Origin: Vibrio metoecus
Lineage (GTDB): Bacteria; Pseudomonadota; Gammaproteobacteria; Enterobacterales; Vibrionaceae
Direction of reading: 5' to 3'
DNA length: 64,000 nt
Assembly (NCBI RefSeq): GCF_009665255.1
Contig: NZ_CP035686.1
Span: forward strand, 1,054,001-1,118,000
The position numbers and the translations under genes were made by a program. Shown piece after piece: positions 35,539 through 44,558 of the stretch. Below the pieces are notes generated by a model, which did no database searches, was not told the DNA's origin, and saw only the letters and a list, made by a program, of their open reading frames with translations. The number at the start of each line of letters is the position of its first letter. Positions within the stretch are counted from its first letter, which is position 1.

Positions 35539-37155
35539 ATGAACAAAACATTTTTATCAGGAGTGGTTGGATCACTTCTTTTTACATCTTTTCAGTTCAG
35601 TGCTTCTGGAACGGAATCCGGAGTCTCTAGCCGTATTATTGGTGGAGAACAAGCGACTGTAGGCGCATGGCCTTATATGGTTGCGCTAACAACGCGTGAT
35701 AAAAGTTCTGCATGGTGTGGTGGTAGTTTGCTCAGTGAGCGCTATGTGTTAACCGCGGCACACTGTGTTGATAAAAAAGATCCTTCCACTATGGATGTTA
35801 TTGTTGGCGCATATGATATGGACAATATCAGTGCTGCAGAGCGCATCCGAGTCAAACAAATCTATGTACATCAGAATTATGCTTATGCTTCAGGTGGTAA
35901 TGATATCGCGGTGTTAGAGCTAGAAAGCACCCCAACATTGAACCAATTCACTTCTATTGCCATTCCTGTTGATTTTGATGAATTGCGTGAAAATGATTTA
36001 CTGACAGTTATCGGTTTTGGTGCTCGCAAGGAAGTAAATGGCAACAGGAGTGATTACCCCACAAAATTACATCAGGTCGATGTTCCTTTTGTACCTATTG
36101 CGGAATGCCGTAAGAAAGGTGGTAGCTATGAGACGCAAGGGGATGGAGTGTTTTGTGCTGGCGTTGAGGGCAAAGATTCTTGTGCTGGAGACAGTGGTGG
36201 TCCGATTTTCTTTCGTACTAACCGTGGCTTAACCCAAATGGGCGTGGTGAGTTGGGGGGCAGGCTGTGGTCAACCTGATAAACCGGGTGTTTACACCAAA
36301 CTCAGTGCTTTTAATAATTGGATTAACGATCAGCGTTTAGGTCTTTCCTACCGTCAGAAGCAGGTTCTAGGGATCGTACGCCTAGATAACTATACTCAGC
36401 GTTTTGAATTTACCAATACGAGTATCAATCCGATTAATTTAACTGCACCGACACCGACCGCTTCAATCGGTACTCAAAACATAAGGGTGGTAACCAATAC
36501 CTGCCCAGCAGATCTAGCGAGCGGCGATTCTTGTCATGTGGATGTGGAGTATGACATCACCACTCTTACTGAAGGCCATATCAAACTCGATTTTAGCTCA
36601 ACGACCATGAGTAGCGAGCATGTATATGCTTGGCGCTACTTTGAGGCTCTAGCGCCAGCATCTACTGAGACGGTAAATTACTTGGCAAATTTACCTGCGC
36701 ATAAAGTGCATGTGAATGATCATCCATGGATGGTACAAGGTAACAGTTTACAAACGGCAAGCTTAGAAAAAGGGCAAAAGTCGCTGATTGTTTTGGAAAA
36801 CCTACCGAAAGGACGCTTAAAGTTTCGATATAACGTTTCATCTAACTCGATTTGGGATAAGTTCAATGTGTATGTCAATGGTAAACTTGAAAAGGATTTT
36901 TGGAACAATACCGAGGGTATGGCAAGCATCTCTATGTATGAACCGACCAATACGGTAAAACTGGTCTATGAAAGATCGACTTTAAATGATGATGCACTTA
37001 GTAAAGTGATGTTGAGCCAGTTTAGCCATGACCCAAATCTTTTTGATTTACCACCAATAACTGATAGTCGTTCAGGTGGCGGCGGTAGCCTAGGTGGGGC
37101 TGCCTTAGCTCTGCTCTTCGGTTGTGGTTGGTTACGTCGTCGTAAAGCTTTCTAA
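35539..37155 (+). CDS. vesC: VesC, trypsin-like secreted serine protease with GlyGly-CTERM
   Basis: This 538-residue S1 protease has a signal peptide (1-~24), an activation site before IIGGEQ, and the triad His in LTAAHC, Asp in GNDIAVLE and Ser in GDSGGP. A beta-rich C-terminal domain (~275-515) follows. The tail has a glycine stretch (SGGGGSLGG), a hydrophobic helix and RRRK. This is a GlyGly-CTERM sorting signal processed by rhombosortase after type II secretion. Related V. cholerae proteases are VesA and VesB. VesC is the locus I recall at this position. The protein is probably surface-attached or released after tail cleavage. Confidence 0.93.
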   Translation: MNKTFLSGVVGSLLFTSFQFSASGTESGVSSRIIGGEQATVGAWPYMVALTTRDKSSAWCGGSLLSERYVLTAAHCVDKKDPSTMDVIVGAYDMDNISAAERIRVKQIYVHQNYAYASGGNDIAVLELESTPTLNQFTSIAIPVDFDELRENDLLTVIGFGARKEVNGNRSDYPTKLHQVDVPFVPIAECRKKGGSYETQGDGVFCAGVEGKDSCAGDSGGPIFFRTNRGLTQMGVVSWGAGCGQPDKPGVYTKLSAFNNWINDQRLGLSYRQKQVLGIVRLDNYTQRFEFTNTSINPINLTAPTPTASIGTQNIRVVTNTCPADLASGDSCHVDVEYDITTLTEGHIKLDFSSTTMSSEHVYAWRYFEALAPASTETVNYLANLPAHKVHVNDHPWMVQGNSLQTASLEKGQKSLIVLENLPKGRLKFRYNVSSNSIWDKFNVYVNGKLEKDFWNNTEGMASISMYEPTNTVKLVYERSTLNDDALSKVMLSQFSHDPNLFDLPPITDSRSGGGGSLGGAALALLFGCGWLRRRKAF

Positions 37156-37190
37156 CTCATCTAGAACTCAGTCATTTTTTTGCTGATTCA

Positions 37191-37226
37191 AAGCCAACCT
37201 ACAGAGGTTGGCTTTTGCGTTTTTGG
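37191..37226 (+). terminator. rho-independent terminator of vesC
   Basis: AAGCCAACCT-ACAG-AGGTTGGCTT is a perfect 10-bp stem followed by TTGCGTTTTT, 36 bp after the stop. It may also serve the convergent sgrR-like gene. Confidence 0.85.
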
Positions 37227-37243
37227 GCAAATCGTTGGGAGAG

Positions 37244-39007
37244 CTAGTCCGCCGACCACACATTGCGAATATCCGGCCAACCCCAGTTGGTGAGCGCAAC
37301 ATCATGTAACACCCCATGGAAACGCAAGGTTTGTCTATGATGGAAAAGGGGTGCAAGCCAAGATTCACTAACCAATAAAGACGCGATGGGTTCGAGCTGA
37401 TGCAAATACTCAGGCAGCGGCGTTTGTTCACGTAGCGTGTTTAATTGCTGCATTAGCCAAGCTTTATCTCTCGGAGTGGTGCAAGCGTGCAGCAGTGGGT
37501 TACTAAACAGCATGGCAAACGCAGAAGCATGGCGATTGTCATCCAAGTTGATGTTCGTCAGAACCAAGGTTTCATCCAGTTCGCCATGTAGTGCTCGTTG
37601 CTGAAGTTCACGGTACGTGTAGGTGTGAGTCTCTAATTCAATACCTTGCGCAGCCAGTAATCGAGCCATTGCTTGAGCGCACGTTTGCAATGCAGTGTAG
37701 TTGTAGAGTGCTAAGGTCAGCTTTTTGGGTAATGCTACAGAAGGGGCGGGGGCTTTCAATACTGCTCGCCAAACAGGTAATAGGTTATAAGCGGGTTCGA
37801 CTCCAAACATCACACCATGTTGGCGGATATTTTCTTCAATCGAGATTGGGTTGAGTTTTTCACTTAATAAATGCGCTTGTGCTTGAGTGAGCGCCGCAGG
37901 AGCGGATTGATTAAATAACACCATTAAGCACCCATCTTCAACTCGGCTTTGATGTTGAGTGGCGAAAGAAGAATGAGGAAGATCGGTGATCACTTGATGA
38001 TGGCAGCTGGCTGTATTCGCTTCTGGTTGATTAGTTTCAATCAGCGGGTTGCTTAAACGTTCTTCATCGACTTGCCAAATCGTGACCCGGTCGGTTAAGG
38101 CTCGGCAACCATAAAACTGGCTGAATGCTTTAAGTTTGAGTTTGTGATGGGTGTGTTCTTGAACTTCAAAGGGGCCACAGCCGACAACAGGTAGCATTTG
38201 CCCATCATGACACTGACTGTAATTGAGTTGGCTGACAGGTTGTATTGCGTATTTCACACCTGAAATTAAACCCGCAAAACCTGGATCCGAGCGATCGAGA
38301 TTAAAGACGACTTTGAACAGGGTTGGCGCTTTGATATCAGTAATGTGTGCCAGTTCAGCTTGGTGTGTCTCAAGGCTAGAGAGCTTAGCAAAAAGGCTGA
38401 CGATGGTTGTGGCATCAATTGCAGACCCATTATGAAACGTTAACTCGGGACGCAGATAAAAAGTCCATTGCCAAGTTTTCGAATCATAATGCCAATGATG
38501 CGCCAGTTCAGGGTATACATGTCCATCAGTATCAGAGCTGACCAAACAACTGTAAATTTGACGAATCAAGAAACGCTCACTGCTGCGCTGAGGAAGATGG
38601 GGCAGTAAAGGTTCAAAAGGACGTTTATAAGTCAATTGAATATGCAGTCGGCCTTCTTGAAGCGTGGCCCCTGACGTTTTCTTCAGCAATCTGGCGAAAG
38701 CAATCTCATCGTTATCCAATATCGCGAGTGCTTTTTCATATTTGCCCAATTGTACGCGCTTTGCAGCTAGCTGTTCTTTGAGCTGAGCGAGTTTGGTGTG
38801 CAATTGCAGCGACGAGCGATGATGTCGTCCCGCCTTTGGTGCCCAAGTTAACCAACCCAGTTGGTTGAGGCGCACCAGTAAATTTCGCGCATGACGAGGG
38901 CTAGTAAAAAGCCGTTCTGCCAATTCGGGCAAGGTGGTTTTTATATCATTGCCGACTCCCAATGGTGCGAGTCGGGCGTAATACCGTAATAAATTGAGAT
39001 CGGACAC
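37244..39007 (-). CDS. sgrR: SgrR-family transcriptional regulator
   Basis: This 587-residue protein has a DNA-binding N-terminus (SgrR_N, residues ~1-115; PRHARNLLVRLNQLGWLTWAP). An SBP_bac_5-like domain follows (~165-560; LELTFHNG-type and GPFEV motifs). The layout and length match SgrR, which in enterics activates the small RNA sgrS during glucose-phosphate stress. No signal peptide is present, as expected for a cytoplasmic regulator that senses a sugar-phosphate or related ligand. It is divergent from a small ORF that could be in the sgrS/sgrT position. Its own target here is unproven. Confidence 0.85.
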   Translation of the reverse strand: MSDLNLLRYYARLAPLGVGNDIKTTLPELAERLFTSPRHARNLLVRLNQLGWLTWAPKAGRHHRSSLQLHTKLAQLKEQLAAKRVQLGKYEKALAILDNDEIAFARLLKKTSGATLQEGRLHIQLTYKRPFEPLLPHLPQRSSERFLIRQIYSCLVSSDTDGHVYPELAHHWHYDSKTWQWTFYLRPELTFHNGSAIDATTIVSLFAKLSSLETHQAELAHITDIKAPTLFKVVFNLDRSDPGFAGLISGVKYAIQPVSQLNYSQCHDGQMLPVVGCGPFEVQEHTHHKLKLKAFSQFYGCRALTDRVTIWQVDEERLSNPLIETNQPEANTASCHHQVITDLPHSSFATQHQSRVEDGCLMVLFNQSAPAALTQAQAHLLSEKLNPISIEENIRQHGVMFGVEPAYNLLPVWRAVLKAPAPSVALPKKLTLALYNYTALQTCAQAMARLLAAQGIELETHTYTYRELQQRALHGELDETLVLTNINLDDNRHASAFAMLFSNPLLHACTTPRDKAWLMQQLNTLREQTPLPEYLHQLEPIASLLVSESWLAPLFHHRQTLRFHGVLHDVALTNWGWPDIRNVWSAD

Positions 39008-39236
39008 GGTTACCTCATGCTCCTGTCATCTTGCGGCTATTGTAGTGAATATCCGCATCCCTAATGGTGAAAACCTGTGTTTTGTTTGTTCCTCATTTCT
39101 ACTTTGATGAGTGCTTTCACCCGAAATAAGGCATTTCAAACGGCAAAAGCGGAGCAAAGTGCAGCAATTTGCTCAGTTTTTAGATTCCTTAATCGGAGAG
39201 ACAATAGCGATGTCAACACAACAAGGAGTGCAGGGT

Positions 39237-39401
39237 ATGTGCAAATCGCTAATCAATGAACACTCGATGGCAGACCATTACCGGCAGCGGCTTCAACAAA
39301 CGAATTGTGTGATTGAGCGGATGGCGTTAGTTGCGTTGTTTGAGTTGTTATTTACTCAAACACCTCCAACGCCAGACAAAACCCGATCATCGAATCGATA
39401 A
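39237..39401 (+). CDS. small protein of unknown function next to sgrR
   Basis: This 54-residue ORF is supported by an excellent ribosome site, AAGGAG 8 bases before the ATG at 39237. A longer in-frame version could start at 39210 (GGAGAG, 11 bases upstream) or 39111. The protein (MCKSLINEHSMADHYRQRL...) has a mixed polar N-terminus, a hydrophobic stretch ALVALFELLF and a polar tail. No known motif is apparent. A long hairpin with a CTTTCTTT tail begins 12 bp after its stop (39413-39468). Its place divergent from sgrR equals that of sgrS/sgrT in enterics, but I cannot show sequence homology. Confidence 0.5.
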   Translation: MCKSLINEHSMADHYRQRLQQTNCVIERMALVALFELLFTQTPPTPDKTRSSNR

Positions 39402-39412
39402 TCCCCAAAACT

Positions 39413-39476
39413 GCAGCACTCGCACATCGCTCCTGATGCTTCCCCCAAGCAAATGGTTCGAGTGCTGCCTTTCTTT
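39413..39476 (+). terminator. long hairpin after the small ORF
   Basis: GCAGCACTCG and CGAGTGCTGC form a perfect 10-bp stem with a 36-base loop, followed by CTTTCTTT. It may be a terminator, with the loop itself holding further structure. Confidence 0.6.
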
Positions 39477-39574
39477 GTGCCTGAATCATTTGATTACTTT
39501 GTGACCCTTTAGCCAATAATATGCGAGCGAGTTAGTTAAACTCTTGCCTCCAACTCAACAAGGGGAAGTCCGGA

Positions 39575-40183
39575 ATGACCATTCGTAATGTGGTATTTGA
39601 TGTCGGCAACGTAATTGTGAAATGGGCGCCACAAGAGATTGCTCAACTGACCTTTGGTGAGGGTGAACAAAGTGCCACATTAGCGACAAGCGTATTTAAA
39701 AGTGAACTGTGGCGTGATCTCAATAAAGGCCACTACACCGAGAAAGAAGTGAAGCAAGCGTTTCATCAGCAACTCGGTCTTCCCCACGATACATTAGAGC
39801 AACTGTTCTTCCACATTAAAGAAACGCAAGTGTTACTGCTTGGCACGCAAAAACTGATGGATGATTTGCTGCAAGCGGGCTACCGCCTCTATGCACTGAC
39901 GGACAATGTCAATGAAATTGTCGCTTACCTAAAAGAGCAGTATGACTTCTGGCCAAAATTCACAGGCGCGGTTGTGTCGAGTGAGTGCGGCTTACTCAAA
40001 CCGGATCCGGCGATTTATCGATATTTGGCAGAAAGTCAGCATTTGGACCCGCAAGAAAGTGTCTTTATGGATGATATGTTGGTGAATGTAATGGGGGCGC
40101 GTCAGCAAGGTTTTCATGCTTTTCAATTTGTGGATGCGCATCAAGCAAGAGCTGAATTATTGCAAATGGGATTACATTTTTAG
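39575..40183 (+). CDS. HAD-superfamily phosphatase (YihX-like)
   Basis: In this 202-residue hydrolase, motif I is VVFDVGNVIV (nucleophile Asp9), with the D-x-G-N variation seen in YihX-type glucose-1-phosphate phosphatases. Motif II is ALTDN, motif III the Lys in GLLKPDP, and motif IV the acidic pair FMDDMLVNV. The helical cap lies between residues ~20 and 85. It probably dephosphorylates a sugar phosphate such as glucose-1-phosphate, which suits the neighbouring sugar-stress regulator, but the substrate is inferred. A GGGGAA ribosome site precedes the ATG. Confidence 0.85.
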   Translation: MTIRNVVFDVGNVIVKWAPQEIAQLTFGEGEQSATLATSVFKSELWRDLNKGHYTEKEVKQAFHQQLGLPHDTLEQLFFHIKETQVLLLGTQKLMDDLLQAGYRLYALTDNVNEIVAYLKEQYDFWPKFTGAVVSSECGLLKPDPAIYRYLAESQHLDPQESVFMDDMLVNVMGARQQGFHAFQFVDAHQARAELLQMGLHF

Positions 40184-40222
40184 CCTAGTCATCAAGCATT
40201 TGTACTATCCGTTGAACGGCAA

Positions 40223-40244
40223 AAGGCAGGTGTAAGCCTGCCTT
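40223..40244. terminator. bidirectional hairpin after the HAD gene
   Basis: AAGGCAGG-TGTAAG-CCTGCCTT is a perfect 8-bp stem between convergent genes. Little T follows on the plus strand (CTGTAT). Confidence 0.7.
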
Positions 40245-40264
40245 CTGTATGTGAGTAGAAAAAA

Positions 40265-41452
40265 TTATTTGGTCGGATAGATGGTGAGCGGCTCAAATGT
40301 TGCGACGGCATTACCATTCGCTCCAGGGTGATCCGTGTAAGAGGTATCCTGCATTAAGGTGTAAAACACATCGACAAAGTCATCGTCATTGACCAGTAAC
40401 CCATCTGGGATTGCCTCGATAATTTTTCCCGTAATCTGAGCAATTATGGCGTAACCTTGTACCTCTGGATCTGGGATGAGTTTGAGCACTTCTTCGGCTA
40501 CTTTAACGAGCTGTTTAGCTAACTCTTTGTAGTCGGTGCCATCATCTTGCTCCATCAGAATCATGTCTGCCGCGCCCCAACGATAACGAGCCCAGTGGAT
40601 GACGACTTGATTCGGGAAGTAGTCTTGTTGGTCGTAATCCAGATAGGGCATATCAATCAGATCAATGGTTGGGGCGTCGCGGCTTGGGTCTACACCCGTA
40701 ACTAATGCGTAAATTTCGGCACGTCCTGAAATCCAAGGTTCTTTGTCATCTTGCAAACGGATTTTTTTCAGCACAGTGGTAGAGAGTGGTGGGGTATCCG
40801 CGTCCGCGCTACGATTGAGTGCACGAGCGGATGATTCAACAGAGCTGCTTTCTTCTGTTGCAAGCTGTGAATTTTGTCCCAAACGATGCATTTCTGCTCG
40901 CATCACTTGCAGACCGGCTTTTAGTTCGATTGCACTATCGTTATCCACCACAAAGACAGGGACATCGGGTAATTGATAAACATCTAACTGGTGGATCTGT
41001 CCGTACACATCGAAAGCCTCAATATACTGCCAAGATTCATCGTTACCACTGGGTTCAAATGCAAACAGCGGGCTTTGACCCTCTTGCCATTCTTGTAGCA
41101 TTGAGGCATCGGCTAAGCGTAATTGCAGCAATTGATCCGTGTATTGCTCAATCCCTTTTAGGGAACGAACTCGATTATCGGCTGAACGCAACTGTTGGCT
41201 GATTTCGGAGTTCGGTGCCACGTCAACCAATTCCGACATGGAAATACTGAGATTATCTGCGGTGATCTGCGTTTTTAGCGTTTGCGCGTATGCCGCATAA
41301 TGTTGGCTGAACGATTCTGCCAATTGGCGTTTTTGAGCGACAACCGCATCCGCCTTTGCCTGTGAGCTGAGTTGAGTAGATTGTGTTTCTTCTGACTGAC
41401 AGCCAACCAGCACGAGAGTCAGAAGCACGGCTAAGGAGAGTGATTTATGCAT
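40265..41452 (-). CDS. DUF3103-like lipoprotein
   Basis: This 395-residue secreted lipoprotein has the signal MHKSLSLAVLLTLVLVGC, with lipid Cys at 18. The mature N-terminus is a Q/E-rich helical region (~20-120). The C-terminal ~150 residues (ISGRAEIYALVTGVDPSRDA, LIDMPYLDYDQQDYFPNQVV) look like the DUF3103 family as I remember it. That family is found in vibrios and relatives without a known function. No enzyme motif is visible. The gene is monocistronic. Confidence 0.7.
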   Translation of the reverse strand: MHKSLSLAVLLTLVLVGCQSEETQSTQLSSQAKADAVVAQKRQLAESFSQHYAAYAQTLKTQITADNLSISMSELVDVAPNSEISQQLRSADNRVRSLKGIEQYTDQLLQLRLADASMLQEWQEGQSPLFAFEPSGNDESWQYIEAFDVYGQIHQLDVYQLPDVPVFVVDNDSAIELKAGLQVMRAEMHRLGQNSQLATEESSSVESSARALNRSADADTPPLSTTVLKKIRLQDDKEPWISGRAEIYALVTGVDPSRDAPTIDLIDMPYLDYDQQDYFPNQVVIHWARYRWGAADMILMEQDDGTDYKELAKQLVKVAEEVLKLIPDPEVQGYAIIAQITGKIIEAIPDGLLVNDDDFVDVFYTLMQDTSYTDHPGANGNAVATFEPLTIYPTK

Positions 41453-41663
41453 AGGTGAACCCTTTTTATTGTTGTAATAAATAGAGCCATAGCTCTATTG
41501 GGCTCAAACTACCACGCTTTGCATGTAGTACAGAGACAAAACATTCAGCAAAGTTATGTTTGTGGCTCAAGATCAAATTCTGAGGCTTTTGGAGCCAAAT
41601 CTAGAATAAAGCTCTACAAGGTTGTGCTGATTTAATGAGTGTGCCTGAAAATGTGCCTGAAAG

Positions 41664-41681
41664 GGCGGATTATGTTCCGCC
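41664..41681 (-). terminator. hairpin downstream of the chemotaxis receptor gene
   Basis: GGCGGA and TCCGCC form a perfect 6-bp stem, 18 bp past the receptor stop, followed on the minus strand by CTTTC. The rest of 41453-41663 contains only a tandem GTGCCTGAAA repeat (41641 and 41653) and no gene. Confidence 0.55.
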
Positions 41682-41699
41682 TCAATCAGTTAGCTTCAG

Positions 41700-43403
41700 T
41701 TAAGCATTATAACGTACGATTTCTTGTTGCATTGCTTCAGCGAGCCTTGCCAGTTCCAGTGTGGCTTCGGAGCTCTGTTGGGCTCCTAATGCAGTTTGGT
41801 TGGAGATATCACTGATGGTGATAATGTTTTTATTGATTTCTTCTGTCACTGCACTTTGCTCTTCTGATGCGGTGGCAATTTGTGTGTTCATGGTTGAGAT
41901 ACGATCTACGTTAGCCGTAATTTGCGACAGGGCAGTACCGGCTAAACGCGCTTTTTCGACCGCTTTTGAGGCACCATCCACCCCCTGTTCAATTAAATGA
42001 GCAGAATCTCGACTGCTTTGTTGTAAACGTTGCACGGTTTGAAGAATTTGTTTTGTCGATTCTTGGGTGCGGCTTGCCAAGGTTCGTACTTCATCGGCAA
42101 CCACTGCGAAGCCTCGTCCTTGTTCCCCCGCGCGTGCCGCTTCAATAGCAGCATTGAGCGCCAATAAATTAGTCTGTTCAGAAATGCCTTGAATAACATC
42201 CACCACACTACCGATATCTTCTGAATCTTTGGCAAGCAGTTGCATTGCTGCGAGCATTTTTTGTAAATCAGAGGAAAGGTTCTCAATCATCGCGATATTT
42301 TCATCAACCACTTTACGCCCTTGCTTTGCGGCTTGCTCAGTTTCTCCGGAAGCCTCGGCGGCTAAGTCTGCGCTTTGTGCAACCTCATGAACCGTGGCGG
42401 TAAATTCATGAATGGCCGTGGCAATTTGCTGGGTTTGTGACTGTTGTTCCACGATGTTCTGCTTCGTTTGCATTGCGACTGCTGCATTCTCTTCGGCGGC
42501 AGCCGCTAATGCAGAAATCGAATGCCGATTACTGCTGATCACCTCTTGAAAGCTGCCCACGATACGGTTGACGTATTCTGCAATATCAGAGAATTCATCG
42601 TCTCCGGTTATGGGGATCCGCTGCGTGAGGTCACCATTGGCAATATTGGTTGCGGAACTCGCCAACTGGTGAACTGCATTGTTCACTCGTTTTGCAATCA
42701 ATAACGCTAGGGTTGTGGTGACGACTAAAGCTAGGGTACCTAGCAAACTGACACTCCAAATAAATTGCTGAATATCGGACTGTGAACTGGAAAAGTTGTC
42801 TTTACCTTCTTGGATCTGGATATCCAGAAACGCTTCTGCGGCTTTTTTAATATCGCCATAAAGAGGATTGATTTTTTGCAACAGAACCATGTTGGCCTCG
42901 TCGTATTTCTCTTCTTTAAGTAGGGCGAGTGCTGGTACAAAACCATTGTCGGTGACTTGGTCGAGTTTCTCTTTCAATGGATCAATGACGGATTTTTCTT
43001 TCTCATCCAAGGCAGTGGCGAGAATCTGCCTGTCGATAATTTCATGTAAGTCAGAGATGGAAGTTTGGATCGCCTCAATGTGAATTTGGATCGGATGATC
43101 ATGCATAAGTGCATATTTCGAAGAGGGGTCATGTTGGAAAGCCAGTAGTAGTTGGCTACGTGCACTGCCTAATTCATCCAGTATGCGACCAGCCCGAATC
43201 GTATGCTGCATGCCTTTTTTGTAAAGTGATTCAATAGAGTTAGAGGCATTTTGCATGCCTGTTAGTCCCTTGAACCCCAGAAAAAGAATTGAAACGACAA
43301 TCAGCACTACAATCAACTTTAAGCGAAGACCAACGCTATGTAGTGAGTTTGTAGTGCCTGTGGCTATCGTGCGATGAGCACGATTCTGTAGATTGGATAC
43401 CAT
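41700..43403 (-). CDS. methyl-accepting chemotaxis protein
   Basis: This 567-residue transmembrane receptor has TM1 at residues ~27-48 and a periplasmic helical sensor (~49-212; a four-helix-bundle type from its length and composition). TM2 at ~213-236 and HAMP (~237-290) follow. The long cytoplasmic coiled coil contains the hairpin signature ISEQTNLLALNAAIEAARAGEQGRGFAVVADEVRTLA. The ligand is unknown. Vibrios carry dozens of such proteins. The C-terminus ends LAEAMQQEIVRYNA, with no pentapeptide tether. Confidence 0.93.
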   Translation of the reverse strand: MVSNLQNRAHRTIATGTTNSLHSVGLRLKLIVVLIVVSILFLGFKGLTGMQNASNSIESLYKKGMQHTIRAGRILDELGSARSQLLLAFQHDPSSKYALMHDHPIQIHIEAIQTSISDLHEIIDRQILATALDEKEKSVIDPLKEKLDQVTDNGFVPALALLKEEKYDEANMVLLQKINPLYGDIKKAAEAFLDIQIQEGKDNFSSSQSDIQQFIWSVSLLGTLALVVTTTLALLIAKRVNNAVHQLASSATNIANGDLTQRIPITGDDEFSDIAEYVNRIVGSFQEVISSNRHSISALAAAAEENAAVAMQTKQNIVEQQSQTQQIATAIHEFTATVHEVAQSADLAAEASGETEQAAKQGRKVVDENIAMIENLSSDLQKMLAAMQLLAKDSEDIGSVVDVIQGISEQTNLLALNAAIEAARAGEQGRGFAVVADEVRTLASRTQESTKQILQTVQRLQQSSRDSAHLIEQGVDGASKAVEKARLAGTALSQITANVDRISTMNTQIATASEEQSAVTEEINKNIITISDISNQTALGAQQSSEATLELARLAEAMQQEIVRYNA

Positions 43404-43507
43404 GATCCACCCCCGACAAAAAATGAAAAGTTATTGAAGTTGTATTCATTTCAGTATGGTTCAAGCGACATCACTGGCATCAATTTCATGGCGTTATGAT
43501 AGATAGA

Positions 43508-44023
43508 TCATGATTTTTTATGCTGATATCGATACAAGTTATTTTCATCGCCATACAGTTCGCAAGAACCAAGCAAGGTAAAGCCGATTTTCTTCAATAA
43601 AGCATTGGAGGCTTGATTGTTAGGCAGGGTTATCGCGAGGAGTTGCTGGAAATGAAAGTGCTGGAAAGCGTGGTGCAATACTGCTATTGCCGCCTCTTCG
43701 GCATAGCCTTTACGCCAATGTTCAGGCAAAAAAGCATAACCGAGGTCGGGTTCTTGCAGTTCTGGCCTTTTTATGATGCCACACATGCCAATTGGTGTAC
43801 CGCACGCCTTAAGCTCAACCATATTGAGGCCAAATCCATTGGCATGATAACTGGCGATTGGACCATTTGTGAGGTAGTTCAGGGCATCTTCGGTGGTATG
43901 TACATTTTTGTCGGCGATATAGCGGATAAAAGACTCTTCATTGAGTAACCGAATGATAAATTGCGTATCGCCGTGCTCAAAATGCCGAATGACTAGCCGG
44001 CGGGTTTCAGTGACTAAGGGCAT
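43508..44023 (-). CDS. GNAT-family N-acetyltransferase
   Basis: This 171-residue acetyltransferase resembles the RimJ/RimL-type Acetyltransf_3 domain. It begins MPLVTETRRLVIRHFEHGD and has the acetyl-CoA binding phrase LPEHWRKGYAEEAA and the NQASNALLKKIGF segment. I chose the ATG at 44023 because AAGGAAG lies directly upstream and the 47-residue extension of the longer frame is low-complexity. The substrate is unknown; similar enzymes acetylate ribosomal proteins, antibiotics or amino groups of metabolites. Confidence 0.85.
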   Translation of the reverse strand: MPLVTETRRLVIRHFEHGDTQFIIRLLNEESFIRYIADKNVHTTEDALNYLTNGPIASYHANGFGLNMVELKACGTPIGMCGIIKRPELQEPDLGYAFLPEHWRKGYAEEAAIAVLHHAFQHFHFQQLLAITLPNNQASNALLKKIGFTLLGSCELYGDENNLYRYQHKKS

Positions 44024-44183
44024 AGACTTCCTTGTTATGGGCATTGGATGATTGGTTAAAAAGACGTATCTGTGGCTTCTTGCTTTTTGCTGACAATATC
44101 GGCCATTGCAAGGTTCCCAATTGTTGTAAAATCCGAGCTCAATCGGTTTTATCTTTCTTAGCATAACAACCCATGAGGTTTGA

Positions 44184-44537
44184 ATGAAAAAGTTACTCCT
44201 TACTTTTACTTTGGTGTTATTGGGCTGTTCAGATGTGGTTGAAAATTACTACGCCGATTATCAGCAGGCTCAGGCGGATCATCTGTTTGAACGCGGCTGG
44301 CTGCCGCAAATTCTTCCCGCCTCAACCACGCAAATTCAGATCGCGAATAATCTGGATACAAACCACTCACAAGGCTCGTTTGTGATTGCACAGCAAGATT
44401 GGAGCAAGTTTATCAAACAATTGGAGGCAACCTCAGTTACCAACCAATATCGTTTTCAAGTGGATAAGAGTGTTTGGTTATTCACCCTTGATAAGCAAGG
44501 TAAAGTGAGTTATCTACTCACCACCGATAATCAATAG
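44184..44537 (+). CDS. small predicted lipoprotein
   Basis: This 117-residue protein has a lipoprotein signal (MKKLLLTFTLVLLGCSD) with lipid Cys at 15. The mature part has no recognised domain. It carries a short region HLFERGWLPQILPASTTQIQIANNLDTN and a C-terminal strand-rich section. Function is unknown. It lies 21 bp upstream of the CatB-like gene on the same strand and may form a two-gene unit. Confidence 0.75.
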   Translation: MKKLLLTFTLVLLGCSDVVENYYADYQQAQADHLFERGWLPQILPASTTQIQIANNLDTNHSQGSFVIAQQDWSKFIKQLEATSVTNQYRFQVDKSVWLFTLDKQGKVSYLLTTDNQ

Positions 44538-44558
44538 AACACCGTCACGAGAAATAAG

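Noticed and set aside
41641..41662. Tandem GTGCCTGAAA pair
   Set aside because: Two copies only, short, no flanking element; not a meaningful repeat array.
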